The notes: generated by a model from the letters alone, not told the origin. Numbered from the stretch's first letter, positions 43,617 to 53,540 are shown. The stretch: DNA of 64,000 nt from Nocardioides sp. TRM66260-LWL (GCF_020075545.1 NZ_JAIQZK010000001.1:868001-932000); one strand, 5' to 3'. Translations and numbers: made by a program.

Positions 43617-45446
43617 TCAGGCGCCGGGCGCCAGCGCCTCCGTCGGGGACACCGTGCGGGTGTCGGCGCGGCGGTAGACCAGCACGGCGACCGCGGCGGC
43701 GACGAGGGCGCACAGGGCGGCGCCGAGGAAGACCGTGTGCTCCTGGGCGATGCCGGCGGTGGTCAGCAGGTCGGTGTAGGCGTCGCACCGCGACCTGCCC
43801 CCACAGACCTCCTGCGCGGGCGGGATGCCGGCCGACTCCGCGTAGTAGCGGCGCAGGCCGAGCGTGGTGAGCGCCGAGATGCCGACCAGCATGCCGACCA
43901 TGCGGGCCACCACGACCAGCGCCGAGGCGAGCCCGTGGACGGCGGCGTCGGTGCTGGCCAGCACGGCGGCGTTGACCGGCGCGAGCGCGAGACCGAAGCC
44001 GAGGCCCCCGATCACCAGCGGCAGCGTGGCGGTGGCGCTGCGCAGGGCGTCGGCGTCCCACTGGGCCATGGCGTAGAAGGAGCCGGCCGCCAGGATCATG
44101 CCGACGGCGGTGACGGTGCCGGCCGGCACGGTGCGGGTGAGCCAGCCGCCGAGGATCGCGCCCACCGGCAGCGCGATCAGGAACCGGACGAGCACCAGCG
44201 CGGCGAGCAGCTGGGAGTCCTGGTAGATCGTCGTGCGGGCGAAGAGCGGGATGTCGATCAGCGCCGCCACCAGCGCCGCGCCGACGAAGAGGCTGACGAC
44301 CAGCGAGCCCCACGCGGGCGTGGCTCGCAGCGCGCCGCGGGGGAGCAGCGGGCTCTCGGCGCGTCGCAGGTGGGCCAGGAACGCCGCCGCGGCGACGCCG
44401 GCCCCGAGCAGGTACCAGCGGCCCTGGGGCGAGAACACCTCGACCTTCGGGTCGGCGGTCGCGAACGCCAGGATGACGCCGGCCAGCGCCAGCCCGAGCA
44501 GCGCGGCGCCGAACACGTCGGCCTCGCGGAGGCTCGAGCCCCAGGCGCGCAGGTCGACCAGCGGACGGGACGCGGTCAGGCACCGCGCCAGCAGCAGGAG
44601 CAGCGCGACGACGGCGACCAGGCCGACCGGCGTCGACCAGCGCTCGCCGAGCCAGCCGAGCCCGGTGGTGGGGATGTAGAGGCGCCCCCACTGGACGTCC
44701 TGCACCAGCGCCGGCGGCGCGACGACGACCAGCGCGGCGGCGACCAGCAGCAGCGCGACCAGGACGAGCCCGACGGGGTCCGGCAGCCGGCGTCGTCCCG
44801 GCCCGGTCGCAGGCGCGAGGCCGCGCGCGCCGTCGGCGACGTCCGCCTTCGCCAGCGCCACCCGGACGCTGGCGGCGAGCACCAGCCCGACGGCGAGGTT
44901 GAGCCCGAAGATCGCCCGCCAGTCGGCGACGGCGAGGACGGCGGCGCCGAGCAGGGGTCCGAGCACGCTGCCGATCTCCTGGACGGCGCTGACGACGCCG
45001 AGCGGCACGCCGCGCCGCTCGCGCGGGTAGAGGTCGGCGACCAGCGCCAGGGTGGCGGGCACCAGCCCGCCGCCGCCGACGCCCTGGAGGAAGCGCCCGA
45101 GCACCAGCGTCTGCAGGTCGTAGGAGGCCGCGGTGACCAGCGAGCCGACCGCGAACAGGCCGAGGGAGGCGACGAGCACCGGGCCGCGGCCGCGCAGGTC
45201 GGCGATGCGGCCGATCAGCGGCAGCATCGCGACGTACCCGAGGAGGAACCCCGAGACGATCGGCGCCGCCTTCTGCAGCTGGTCGGGGGAGAGGCCGACG
45301 CCCTGCATCATGTCGACCAGCGCGAGCACGACGACGTAGGTGTCGGCGGCCGCGAACGCCACGGCCACCGCGGCGAGCGTCAGCAGAGTGCGCGCGGAGC
45401 GGGGCACGGCGGCGACGCCGGACGGCGGGGCGGGCCGGGTGGTCAC
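43617..45446 (-). CDS. P55-like MFS transporter (14 helices)
   Basis: A 609-residue DHA2-type major facilitator protein with 14 predicted helices. Family motifs are DTYVVVLALVDMMQGVG, LLGYVAMLPLIGRIADLRGRG (motif A region), QEIGSVLGPLLG and a long central loop. The order with the LprG-like lipoprotein directly upstream matches the mycobacterial lprG-P55 (Rv1411c-Rv1410c) operon. In mycobacteria the pair exports triacylglycerol-type lipids and affects drug tolerance and envelope integrity. The gap to lprG is 15 bp. The substrate here is inferred from homology. Confidence 0.85.
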   Translation of the reverse strand: MTTRPAPPSGVAAVPRSARTLLTLAAVAVAFAAADTYVVVLALVDMMQGVGLSPDQLQKAAPIVSGFLLGYVAMLPLIGRIADLRGRGPVLVASLGLFAVGSLVTAASYDLQTLVLGRFLQGVGGGGLVPATLALVADLYPRERRGVPLGVVSAVQEIGSVLGPLLGAAVLAVADWRAIFGLNLAVGLVLAASVRVALAKADVADGARGLAPATGPGRRRLPDPVGLVLVALLLVAAALVVVAPPALVQDVQWGRLYIPTTGLGWLGERWSTPVGLVAVVALLLLLARCLTASRPLVDLRAWGSSLREADVFGAALLGLALAGVILAFATADPKVEVFSPQGRWYLLGAGVAAAAFLAHLRRAESPLLPRGALRATPAWGSLVVSLFVGAALVAALIDIPLFARTTIYQDSQLLAALVLVRFLIALPVGAILGGWLTRTVPAGTVTAVGMILAAGSFYAMAQWDADALRSATATLPLVIGGLGFGLALAPVNAAVLASTDAAVHGLASALVVVARMVGMLVGISALTTLGLRRYYAESAGIPPAQEVCGGRSRCDAYTDLLTTAGIAQEHTVFLGAALCALVAAAVAVLVYRRADTRTVSPTEALAPGA

Positions 45447-45461
45447 CTGCGGGTCACCGGC

Positions 45462-46199
45462 TCACTTGGTGTCGGGCGCGGTGATCGTCGGGTTCGAGCC
45501 GTAGTCGCTGAAGGCGATCGTGTAGGTCGTGTCGCTGCCCTTGCCGTAGAAGTCGCCGACGACCTTCATCGTGCGCAGCTGGTCGCCCTCGCCGATCGTG
45601 TAGGTGACGTCGAAGTCGCCGGTGGCGCCGGGCAGGATCGTCTTCGCGGCGGTCTGGTCGATGGTGCCGGTGTAGGTGGTCAGCACCTCCTTGTTGTCCT
45701 CGCCCCCGCGCACCTGCTCGCCCTTCGTCGGGCCGGTGGTCGCGGTGAGCAGGGAGGAGAAGCCGCCGTCCTTCGCGAGCAGGGTCGAGGGGTCGGGCGC
45801 GCCGAACTCCTTCGGGTCGATGGTCTGCCAGCCCGGGGAGAGCGGCACCTGCGCGTACACCTTGCCGTCGACCGCGATGACCGGGACGGTCGGCTCCAGG
45901 CCGGAGAACGCCACCTTGATCTGGCCGTCGAAGGCGGGGGCGTGGGTGCCGTCGCCGGACGCGCCCAGCAGCGCGGTGGTGTCGGCGGGGACGTTCTCGG
46001 AGGTGATCTCCAGGTGCACGCCGCTGGTGTCGTCGAGCGCCTTCTTGGCCGCGGCCAGCGCGGCCGCGGGGTCGTCGGAGGAGCCGGACGAGGAGTCCGA
46101 GCCCGAGCATCCGGCGAGGGTCAGCGCGGCGAGCAGCGCGAGCAGCGCCGTGAGCGCGACGGAGCGGGCCGGGCGGGCGGGGGAGGTGCGCACGTGCAT
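45462..46199 (-). CDS. lprG: LppX/LprAFG family lipoprotein (LprG-like)
   Basis: A 245-residue lipoprotein with a signal peptide and lipobox LTLAGC (Cys31), a Ser-rich linker, then the LppX_LprAFG fold with AAKKALDDTSGVHLEITSEN and a lipid-binding hydrophobic cavity pattern (DGKVYAQVPLSPGWQTIDP). LprG carries lipids across the envelope for its partner P55. Its start lies 4 bp beyond the topoisomerase IV A stop, with GGAAGG 8 nt upstream, so the three genes parC-lprG-P55 may be cotranscribed. Confidence 0.9.
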   Translation of the reverse strand: MHVRTSPARPARSVALTALLALLAALTLAGCSGSDSSSGSSDDPAAALAAAKKALDDTSGVHLEITSENVPADTTALLGASGDGTHAPAFDGQIKVAFSGLEPTVPVIAVDGKVYAQVPLSPGWQTIDPKEFGAPDPSTLLAKDGGFSSLLTATTGPTKGEQVRGGEDNKEVLTTYTGTIDQTAAKTILPGATGDFDVTYTIGEGDQLRTMKVVGDFYGKGSDTTYTIAFSDYGSNPTITAPDTK

Positions 46200-46203
46200 G
46201 GGA

Positions 46204-48720
46204 TCAGCCTTCCACAGGGGTGGCGACGGCGGCCCCGACCTGGCGCGCTACCGGCCCGGCGCAGGAGGCGACCGCCTGGGGCAGCGGGGTGCCGGAGCCG
46301 TCGCGCCGGCCGTCGGGACGCGGGAGCGGGACGGGCGCGCCGCTCGCGGCGGCGGCCCGGGCGGGACCGGTGCCGACCCAGGCGAGGACGAGGGCGTCCT
46401 CGCCCTTGAGGAACCGGTGGCAGCGGACGCCGCCGGTGGCGCGTCCCTTGGCGGGGTACTCGGCGAATGGCGCGACCTTCGCGGCGCCGGTCTCGGTGCC
46501 GGGCAGCGCCGTGCAGGCGCCGGAGATCGTGACGACGACGGGACCCACCTCGGCGCCGTCGGCCCCGTCGGTTCCGGACGCGGCGGTGGCGTCGACCGCG
46601 CCGAACCACACCACGTGGGCGCCCGCGGCCAGGCGGATGCCGGCGACGCCGCCGCCCGCGCGGCCCTGCGGACGCACGGCGTCGGCGCCGAAGTGCAGCA
46701 ACTGCGCGTCGGAGGTGACGAAGCACAGCGCCTCGTCGCCGGTGGCGAGCTCGACCGCGCCGACGACGGCGTCGCCGTCGGCGAGCCGGATGACCTCCCA
46801 GTCGTCGCGGTTGACCACCTCGGGGTTGACCCGCTTGACCACGCCCTGCCGGGTGCCGAGCGCGAGACCGGGCCCGTCGGCGGTGATGCGGCACAGGCAC
46901 AGCGCCCGCTCGCCGGGCTCCAGCACCACCAGCTCCGAGAGCGGCAGCCCGCCCTGGAGGTGGGGGTCGTTGGCCGACGGCGGCAGCGTCGGCAGCTCCA
47001 GCACCCCGAGCCGCACCAGGCGTCCGCGATCGGTGACGACGCCGATCTCGCCGCGCGCGGTCGTCCGCACCACCGAGGTGACGACGTCGTGCTGGGCGCG
47101 GTCACCGCCCTCGCCCGGCGCCTCGTCGGAGGCGGAGCGGGCGATCAGGCCGGTGCCCGAGAGGTAGACGAAGCACGGGTCGTCGGCGACCTCGAGCGGT
47201 TGGGCCGCGGTGACGGCGACGCCCGCCGAGGCCAGCAGCACGGTGCGCCGCGGCGTGCCGTAGGTCGAGGCGACCTCGGCGAGCTCGTCGCTCACGACCT
47301 GCCGCAGCCGGCCCTCGTCGGCGAGGATCGCGTCGAGCTCCTCGATCTCGCGGCGCAGCTCCTCCTGCTCCTTCTCCAGCTCGATCCGGCTGAAGCGGGT
47401 GAGCCGGCGCAGCTGCATCTCGAGGATGTACTCGGCCTGCGGCTGGGAGAGGTCGAAGACTCCCATCAGCCGCTCGCGGGCGGCCGCGGTGTCGTCGCTG
47501 GAGCGGATGACCGCGATGACCTCGTCGATGTCGAGCAGCGCGACGAGCAGGCCGTCGACGAGGTGCAGCCGCTCGGCCCGGCGGGCGCGCCGGTAGCTCG
47601 AGCGGCGCCGCACGACGTCGTAGCGGTGGCCGAGGAACACCTCGAGCATGTCCTTGAGCCCCAGGGTGCGGGGCTGGCCGTCGACCAGCGCGACGGCGTT
47701 GATGCCGAAGGAGTCCTCCATCGGCGTCTGCTTGTAGAGCTGCTCGAGCAGCGCCTCGGGGACGAAGCCGTTCTTCACCTCGATCACCAGCCGCAGGCCG
47801 TGCTCGCGGTCGGTGAGGTCCTTGACGTCGGAGATGCCCTGCAGCTTCTTGCCCTGCACGAGGGTCTTGATCCGCTCGATGACCTTCTCGGTGCCGACGC
47901 CGTAGGGCAGCTCGGTGACCACGATCGCCTTGCGTCGTCCCACGGTCTCGATGCGCGCGGTGGCGCGCATGCGGAAGCTGCCGCGGCCGCTCTCGTAGGC
48001 GTCGCGGATGCCGTCGAGGCCGACGATCTTGCCGCCGGTGGGCAGGTCGGGGCCGGGGACGAAGCGCATGAGGTCGTCGAGGGTCGCGCGCGGGTTCGCG
48101 ATGAGGTGCCGCAGCGCCTGGACGACCTCGACGAGGTTGTGCGGCGCGCAGTTGGTGGCCATGCCGACCGCGATGCCGGTGGTGCCGTTGACGATGAGGT
48201 TCGGGATCGCGGCGGGCAGCACCGTCGGCTCGAGCTCGCGGGAGTCGTAGTTGGGCCGGAAGTCGACGGTGTCCTCGTCGATGCCGGCCGTCATCGCCGC
48301 CGCCGGCGGCGCCATGCGGCACTCGGTGTAGCGCATCGCGGCCGGCGAGTCGTCGAGGGAGCCGAAGTTGCCGTGGCCGTCGATCATCGGCAGCCGCATC
48401 GACCACGGCTGCGCCATCCGCACCAGGGCGTCGTAGATGGCGGAGTCGCCGTGCGGGTGCAGACGGCCCATGACCTCGCCGACCACGCGGGCCGACTTCA
48501 CGTGACCGCGGTCGGGCCGCAGGCCCATGTCGTTCATCGTGTAGAGGATGCGGCGCTGCACCGGCTTCAGGCCGTCGCGCGCGTCGGGCAGCGCCCGGGA
48601 GTAGATGACCGAGTAGGCGTACTCCAGGAACGAGGAGCGCATCTCGTCGCCGACGTCGATGTCGAGGATGTGCTCCTCGAAGTCGTCGTCGGGCGGTGCG
48701 GGGGTGCTGCTCTTGGCCAT
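46204..48720 (-). CDS. parC: DNA topoisomerase IV subunit A (ParC/ParX type)
   Basis: An 838-residue type IIA topoisomerase cleavage subunit. The winged-helix domain has [19 protein letters not shown] (quinolone-determining region) and the catalytic Tyr131 in MRYTEC. Coiled coil and C-gate follow to about 480 ([20 protein letters not shown]). The C-terminal beta-pinwheel runs from about 510 and lacks a clear QRRGGKG gyrase box; only GRAGGG and KGRATGG remnants appear. That supports topoisomerase IV rather than gyrase. The ATG at 48720 has GAGAAT (48727-48732) 6 nt upstream. A gyrase pair is expected near the origin, outside this window. Confidence 0.93.
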   Translation of the reverse strand: MAKSSTPAPPDDDFEEHILDIDVGDEMRSSFLEYAYSVIYSRALPDARDGLKPVQRRILYTMNDMGLRPDRGHVKSARVVGEVMGRLHPHGDSAIYDALVRMAQPWSMRLPMIDGHGNFGSLDDSPAAMRYTECRMAPPAAAMTAGIDEDTVDFRPNYDSRELEPTVLPAAIPNLIVNGTTGIAVGMATNCAPHNLVEVVQALRHLIANPRATLDDLMRFVPGPDLPTGGKIVGLDGIRDAYESGRGSFRMRATARIETVGRRKAIVVTELPYGVGTEKVIERIKTLVQGKKLQGISDVKDLTDREHGLRLVIEVKNGFVPEALLEQLYKQTPMEDSFGINAVALVDGQPRTLGLKDMLEVFLGHRYDVVRRRSSYRRARRAERLHLVDGLLVALLDIDEVIAVIRSSDDTAAARERLMGVFDLSQPQAEYILEMQLRRLTRFSRIELEKEQEELRREIEELDAILADEGRLRQVVSDELAEVASTYGTPRRTVLLASAGVAVTAAQPLEVADDPCFVYLSGTGLIARSASDEAPGEGGDRAQHDVVTSVVRTTARGEIGVVTDRGRLVRLGVLELPTLPPSANDPHLQGGLPLSELVVLEPGERALCLCRITADGPGLALGTRQGVVKRVNPEVVNRDDWEVIRLADGDAVVGAVELATGDEALCFVTSDAQLLHFGADAVRPQGRAGGGVAGIRLAAGAHVVWFGAVDATAASGTDGADGAEVGPVVVTISGACTALPGTETGAAKVAPFAEYPAKGRATGGVRCHRFLKGEDALVLAWVGTGPARAAAASGAPVPLPRPDGRRDGSGTPLPQAVASCAGPVARQVGAAVATPVEG

Positions 48721-48796
48721 GGCCGCATTCTCCCGTGGGCGGCTCGCCGTCCGGCACCGGGCACGCCGAAGCCCCCGGGACGACTAGATTCGCCGT

Positions 48797-51511
48797 GTGA
48801 CCTCCGCCGAGTCCGCCGAGCAGCCGACGCCCACCCCGCCGCCGCGGCACTGGGAGGCCGACGTGCTCCTGCGCGACGGGGGCACCGCGCACATCCGCCC
48901 GATCACCCCCGACGACGCGCAGCTGCTCGTCGAGTTCTACGCGCGGGTCTCCGAGCGCTCGAAGTACTACCGGTTCTTCTCGCCGATGCCCGAGCTCTCC
49001 GACCGCGACGTCGTCCGGTTCACCACCGTCGACCACCACGACCGCGTCGCGCTGGTGCTGACGCTGCAGGACCAGATGATCGCGGTCGGCCGCTACGACG
49101 TCGTCCGCCCCGGCGAGGCCGAGGTGGCCTTCCTGGTCGAGGACGCCCACCAGGGCCGCGGCATCGGCCAGCTGCTGCTCGAGCACCTCGCCCAGGCCGC
49201 CCGCGAGCGCGACCTCGACCGGTTCGTCGCCGAGGTGCTGCCCGACAACGTCCGGATGATCCAGACCTTCCGCGACGCCGGCTACCGGGTGGCCAGCGAG
49301 TACGAGGACGGCGTCCTCGTACTCGAGTTCCCGATCACCCCCACCGACACCGCCATCGGCGTCATGCAGGACCGCGAGCACCGGGCCGAGGCCGCCTCGA
49401 TCGAGCGGTTCTTCAACCCGCGCAGCGTCGCGGTCATCGGCGCCTCCCGCCGCTCCGACACCATCGGCCAGACCCTGGTGCGCAACCTCGTCACCGGCGA
49501 CTTCACCGGCCGCGTGTACGCGGTGAACCCCTCCGCGCGGGCCGTCTCGGGCCTGCCCACCTACGCCTCGGTCAACGAGATCCCCGACGAGGTCGACGTC
49601 GCGATCGTGGCGGTGCCCGCCGAGGCGGTGCAGGACGTCGTGCTCGACTGCGCGGCCAAGGGCGTCCACGGGCTCGTGGTGATCTCCTCGGGCTTCGCCG
49701 AGACCGGCGAGGAGGGCCGGGCGCGGCAGCGCCGGCTCGTGGGCCTGAGCCGCTCGTACGGCCTGCGGCTGATCGGCCCCAACTGCCTCGGCGTGATCAA
49801 CACCGACCCCGCGGTGTCGATCAACGCCTCGCTGTCCTCGGTGATGCCGCCGCGCGGTCGCGCCGGGTTCTTCTGCCAGTCCGGCGCGCTCGGCTCGGCG
49901 ATCCTGGAGAAGGTGCAGAACCGCGGCCTGGGCCTCTCGACGTTCGTCAGCGCCGGCAACCGCGCCGACGTCTCCGGCAACGACCTGCTGCAGTACTGGG
50001 AGGAGGACGACTCCACCGAGGTCGTCCTGCTCTACCTGGAGTCGATCGGCAACCCGCGCAAGTTCTCCCGCATCGCCCGGCGCGTCTCGCTGCGCAAGCC
50101 GATCATCGCGGTGCGCTCGGGCCGCACGACGCAGGGCGTCCCGATGGGCCACGCGGTGCGGCGCATCGCCGCCCCGCCGCCGGCCGTCGACGCGATGTTC
50201 CGGCAGGCCGGCATCATCCAGGTCGACACGCTGGAGGAGATGTTCGACGTCGCCCAGCTCGTGGCCCACCAGCCCCTGCCGCGTGGACGCCGGGTCGCGA
50301 TCGTCGGCAACTCCGACGCCCTGGGCCTGCTCGCCGCCGACGCCGCGGCCGCCGTCGGGCTGGTGGTCAACCGCTCCGTCGCCCTCGGTGCCGAGGCCAC
50401 CGCCGAGGACTTCGAGGACGCCCTCGACGCCGCCATCGACTCGCCCGACGTCGACTCGGTCGTCGCGGTCTACATCCCGCCGCTGAACGTCTCCGGCGAG
50501 GAGGTCGCCAACGTGCTCGCCGCGATCGGCGAGCAGTCCGACAAGCCGCTCGTCTCCACCTTCCTCGGGGTCGAGGGCGTGCCCGAGCTGCTCCGGGTGC
50601 CCGACGTCGCCGGCTCGACCGCCGGCCGCGGCTCCGTGCCGTCCTACCCGGCGGTCGAGGCCGCGGTGCGCGCGCTGGCCCGCGTCGTCGAGTACGCCGT
50701 GTGGCTGCGCGCGCCCGAGACCGTCCCGTTCGAGGACGACGGGGTCGACGAGGAGGCCGCCCGCGCCGAGGTGAGCCGGCTGCTCACCGAGCACCCCGAC
50801 GGCACCGACGTGCCGCAGGACGCGCTGACCCGCCTGCTCGGCGCGTACGGCATCGACCTGTGGCCGACGCTGCCGGCCGTCGACCTCGAGGAGGCGCGGG
50901 CCGCGGGGGCCTCGCTCGGCTGGGACGTCGTGCTGAAGGCGACCGCCGACCACCTCCGCGAGCGTCCCGACCTCGCCCACGTGTGGCGCAACATCGACTC
51001 CGCCGAGGCGATGGGCGACGCCTGGCGCGCGCTCGTCGAGCTCGTCGGCGACGCCGACCGCGCCGGATTCGTGGTGCAGAAGCACGCCCCGCCGGGCGTC
51101 CCGATCACGGTGCGCAGCTTCGAGGACCCCCTCTTCGGGCCGGTCGTCTCCTTCGGCATCTCCGGCCCGATCATCGAGCTGCTGGCCGACAAGGCCTACC
51201 GCATCCCGCCGCTCACCCCGCGCGACGCCGCGGCGATGGTGCGCGAGATCAAGTCCGCGCCGATGCTCTTCGGCTACCGCGGCAGCGACGTCGTCGACGT
51301 CGCGGAGGTCGAGCGGCTGATCCTGCGGGTCTCCCAGCTGCAGCACGACCTGCCGCAGATCAGCTCCCTCGAGCTCGGCCTGGTGCTCGCGGGCGCCGAC
51401 GGCTCGACGGTGCTCACGGCGTCGGCGCGGGTCGACAGCGTCGGCGACGCGCGCTCCGACTGGTTCGTGCGGCGCATGCCGACGCCCATCGGCGACACCC
51501 TGCCGACCTGA
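48797..51511 (+). CDS. Bifunctional GNAT acetyltransferase / acyl-CoA synthetase (NDP-forming) fusion
   Basis: A 904-residue fusion. The GNAT domain at about residues 17-190 has RPITPDDAQLLVEFYARVSERSKYYRFF and the acetyl-CoA loop HQGRGIGQLLLEHLAQ. The NDP-forming acyl-CoA synthetase part follows: CoA-binding fold (RSVAVIGASRRSDTIGQTLV), ligase/succinyl-CoA-like fold (LIGPNCLGVIN, SGALGSAILEK), and an ATP-grasp at the C-terminus. This is the layout of Pat-type protein lysine acetyltransferases in actinobacteria, with the GNAT domain at the N-terminus. The target proteins are unknown. The GTG at 48797 has TAGATT (48785-48790) 6 nt upstream, so it is probably leaderless. Confidence 0.9.
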   Translation: MTSAESAEQPTPTPPPRHWEADVLLRDGGTAHIRPITPDDAQLLVEFYARVSERSKYYRFFSPMPELSDRDVVRFTTVDHHDRVALVLTLQDQMIAVGRYDVVRPGEAEVAFLVEDAHQGRGIGQLLLEHLAQAARERDLDRFVAEVLPDNVRMIQTFRDAGYRVASEYEDGVLVLEFPITPTDTAIGVMQDREHRAEAASIERFFNPRSVAVIGASRRSDTIGQTLVRNLVTGDFTGRVYAVNPSARAVSGLPTYASVNEIPDEVDVAIVAVPAEAVQDVVLDCAAKGVHGLVVISSGFAETGEEGRARQRRLVGLSRSYGLRLIGPNCLGVINTDPAVSINASLSSVMPPRGRAGFFCQSGALGSAILEKVQNRGLGLSTFVSAGNRADVSGNDLLQYWEEDDSTEVVLLYLESIGNPRKFSRIARRVSLRKPIIAVRSGRTTQGVPMGHAVRRIAAPPPAVDAMFRQAGIIQVDTLEEMFDVAQLVAHQPLPRGRRVAIVGNSDALGLLAADAAAAVGLVVNRSVALGAEATAEDFEDALDAAIDSPDVDSVVAVYIPPLNVSGEEVANVLAAIGEQSDKPLVSTFLGVEGVPELLRVPDVAGSTAGRGSVPSYPAVEAAVRALARVVEYAVWLRAPETVPFEDDGVDEEAARAEVSRLLTEHPDGTDVPQDALTRLLGAYGIDLWPTLPAVDLEEARAAGASLGWDVVLKATADHLRERPDLAHVWRNIDSAEAMGDAWRALVELVGDADRAGFVVQKHAPPGVPITVRSFEDPLFGPVVSFGISGPIIELLADKAYRIPPLTPRDAAAMVREIKSAPMLFGYRGSDVVDVAEVERLILRVSQLQHDLPQISSLELGLVLAGADGSTVLTASARVDSVGDARSDWFVRRMPTPIGDTLPT

Positions 51512-51540
51512 CCCGCCGCCGCGGTGACAGACTCACCCGC

Positions 51541-52140
51541 ATGCGCACCACCCGCACCGACGACGACCGGCCCCGGGACCGCCAGCGCGACCTGCGCGCC
51601 AGCATCGACCGCACCGGCTACTACCCCGACATCGTCGCGGCGGCGGTCGAGGACGCCGTGGCCGGCGAGGCGGTCGTCTCCTACTTCGTGCAGCACGAGC
51701 CGACCTTCGAGCACGACGAGGTGCGCCGGCACCTCTCGGTCGTGGTGCTGACGCCCTCGCGGCTCGTCCTCGCCCACACCGACGAGCACCCGGGCGACGA
51801 CCTGCTGCCCGAGCCCTACACCTCGACCTCCACCGAGGCGGTCGCGCTCGACGCGGTGAAGTCGGTGGTGGTCACGCGCATGGTCACCAGCCCGGCGAAG
51901 GGCCCGGGACGGCTGGCCGAGGTGAACCTGACGGTCGGCTGGGGCGGCGTCGCCCGCGTCGACCTCGAGCCCGCCGGCTGCGCCGACCCCGAGTGCGACG
52001 CCGACCACGGCTACACCGGCACGCTGTCGTCCGACGACTTCACCCTGCGGGTGTCCGCGGCCGCCGACGGGCACGACGCGGTGGGCGAGCTGGTCGCCTT
52101 CGCCGCCGCGCTGTCCGCGCGCACGCACGTCGGCGCCTGA
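51541..52140 (+). CDS. DUF5998 family protein
   Basis: A 199-residue soluble protein of the DUF5998 type, with DLRASIDRTGYYPDIVAAAVEDAVAGE, SYFVQHEPTFEHDEVRRHL and DPECDADHGYTGTL. The function is unknown. CAGACT (51528-51533) ends 7 nt before the ATG. It is followed 3 bp later by the phosphodiesterase-like gene, a pairing I associate with this family. Confidence 0.85.
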   Translation: MRTTRTDDDRPRDRQRDLRASIDRTGYYPDIVAAAVEDAVAGEAVVSYFVQHEPTFEHDEVRRHLSVVVLTPSRLVLAHTDEHPGDDLLPEPYTSTSTEAVALDAVKSVVVTRMVTSPAKGPGRLAEVNLTVGWGGVARVDLEPAGCADPECDADHGYTGTLSSDDFTLRVSAAADGHDAVGELVAFAAALSARTHVGA

Positions 52141-52143
52141 GGC

Positions 52144-53295
52144 GTGCCCGCCGTCCCGGAGTCGGGCGAGGGGTTCCTCGAGCCGGCCTACGGCGAGCGC
52201 TCGCTGGGCGACGTCGTCCCGGCGGTGGCCCGGGCACTCGGCGTCGCCTGGGACGAGCCCCGCCCCGGCGCGCTCGCCCTGCCGGAAGCCCGGGCCTACG
52301 TCGTCTTCCTCGTCGACGGGCTGGGCTCGCGGCTGCTCGAGCGGTACGCCCACGCCGCGCCCTACCTCTCCTCGCTGCGGTCGGCGGCGCCCGGCACCAC
52401 CTGCGCGGTGCCGTCGACGACCGCCACCAGCCTCACCTCCCTCGGCACCGGCCTCGTGCCGGGCGCCCACGGCGTCGTCGGGTTCACCAGCCGGGTGCCG
52501 GGCACCGACCGGCTGCTCAACGCGCTGCAGTGGGACAAGCGCGTCGACCCGCTGGAGTGGCAGCCGCACCCCACCTCCTTCGACCGGCTCAGCGCGGCCG
52601 GCGCCTCGGTCACGGTGGTGAACAAGCGCGAGTTCCGCGGCAGCGGGCTCACCGTGGCCGCCCATCGCGGCGGGGAGTACGTCGGCGCCGACCGGGTCGG
52701 CGAGCGGATCGCCGCTGCGCTGGCCGCCACCGCCGATCGCGCCGAGCGCCCGGCGCTGGCCTACCTCTACGACGGCGACCTCGACTGGACCGGCCACCGG
52801 CACGGCGTCGCGTCCATCCCGTGGCTCCAGCAGCTCGCGATGATCGACGCCGAGGCCGAGCAGCTGCGCGAGTCGCTGCCGTCCGACGTCCGGCTGGTCG
52901 TCGTGGCCGACCACGGCATGGTCGACTGCCCGCCGGAGAGCCGCGTCGACGTCGACGCCGTCACCGGCCTGCGCGACGGCGTGCTGCTCCTCGGCGGCGA
53001 GGCGCGGTTCCGGCAGCTCTACTGCGCTGGGGGAGCCGTCGACGACGTGATCGTCGCCTGGCGCGAGGTGCTCGGCGACCGCGCCGAGGTGCTCGCCCGC
53101 GACGACGCGGTGGCCCGCGGCTGGTTCGGCACGCCGGACCCGCGGGTGCTGCCGCGGCTCGGCGACGTCCTCGTGGCGTGCCGCGATGACGTCGCGGTGC
53201 TCTCGACCGTCGACTGGCCCTACGAGGCGACCCTCGTGGGCCTCCATGGCTCGCTGACCCCGGCCGAGATGCTCATCCCCGTGCTGGTCGACTGA
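52144..53295 (+). CDS. Alkaline phosphatase/nucleotide pyrophosphatase superfamily protein
   Basis: A 383-residue protein of the AP/NPP superfamily. The metal site includes VVFLVDGLGSRLL (Asp), the nucleophile Thr in CAVPSTTATSLTSLGTG, the DWTGHRHG segment and VVADHGMVDCP (Asp/His). No signal peptide is present, so it is probably cytoplasmic and would cleave a phosphodiester or phosphate monoester. The substrate is unknown. It starts 3 bp after the DUF5998 stop, probably translationally coupled. Confidence 0.85.
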   Translation: MPAVPESGEGFLEPAYGERSLGDVVPAVARALGVAWDEPRPGALALPEARAYVVFLVDGLGSRLLERYAHAAPYLSSLRSAAPGTTCAVPSTTATSLTSLGTGLVPGAHGVVGFTSRVPGTDRLLNALQWDKRVDPLEWQPHPTSFDRLSAAGASVTVVNKREFRGSGLTVAAHRGGEYVGADRVGERIAAALAATADRAERPALAYLYDGDLDWTGHRHGVASIPWLQQLAMIDAEAEQLRESLPSDVRLVVVADHGMVDCPPESRVDVDAVTGLRDGVLLLGGEARFRQLYCAGGAVDDVIVAWREVLGDRAEVLARDDAVARGWFGTPDPRVLPRLGDVLVACRDDVAVLSTVDWPYEATLVGLHGSLTPAEMLIPVLVD

Positions 53296-53356
53296 TCGAC
53301 CCGCCCGGCGCCGGGCCGGGTGGCCGGGCGATGCCTCGGCGGTCGGGCGATGCGTC

Positions 53357-53444
53357 GGTGGTCGAGCTTGTCGAGACCCCTGGGCGGACGCAGGGCGGCG
53401 GGCGCGAGCGGTCGGGTGCGGGGATCTCGACAGGCTCGATCAGC
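53357..53444. repeat. Dispersed inverted repeat (TCGAGCTTGTCGAGA type)
   Basis: The left arm at 53357-53380 contains TCGAGCTTGTCGAGA. The right arm at 53420-53444 contains TCTCGACAGGCTCGA, its complement with one difference. The arms are separated by 39 bp. Similar TCGAC-A-x-GCTCGA repeats are scattered in many high-GC actinobacterial genomes, so this is a likely member of an intergenic repeat family. It sits between convergent genes and may also stop transcription. Confidence 0.65.
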
Positions 53445-53540
53445 TCGGTCGGCGGCGGCGCCAGGGCAGCCACCGGCGCCGCACTCGCCACCGTCGGCCC
53501 TCGGGATCCCGCACGCGCATCGGATGTCCTTCCCTCGGTC

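Noticed and set aside
46204..48720. Naming the pair gyrA/gyrB
   Set aside because: There is no intact gyrase box, the A subunit is not directly beside the B subunit, and the rpoD-DUF7455-B subunit order is that of topoisomerase IV in actinobacteria.
45676..52140. 2154-residue open frame on the plus strand
   Set aside because: It reads antisense through lprG and topoisomerase IV A and in another frame of the acetyltransferase gene. Only its last 199 residues (DUF5998) are a real gene.
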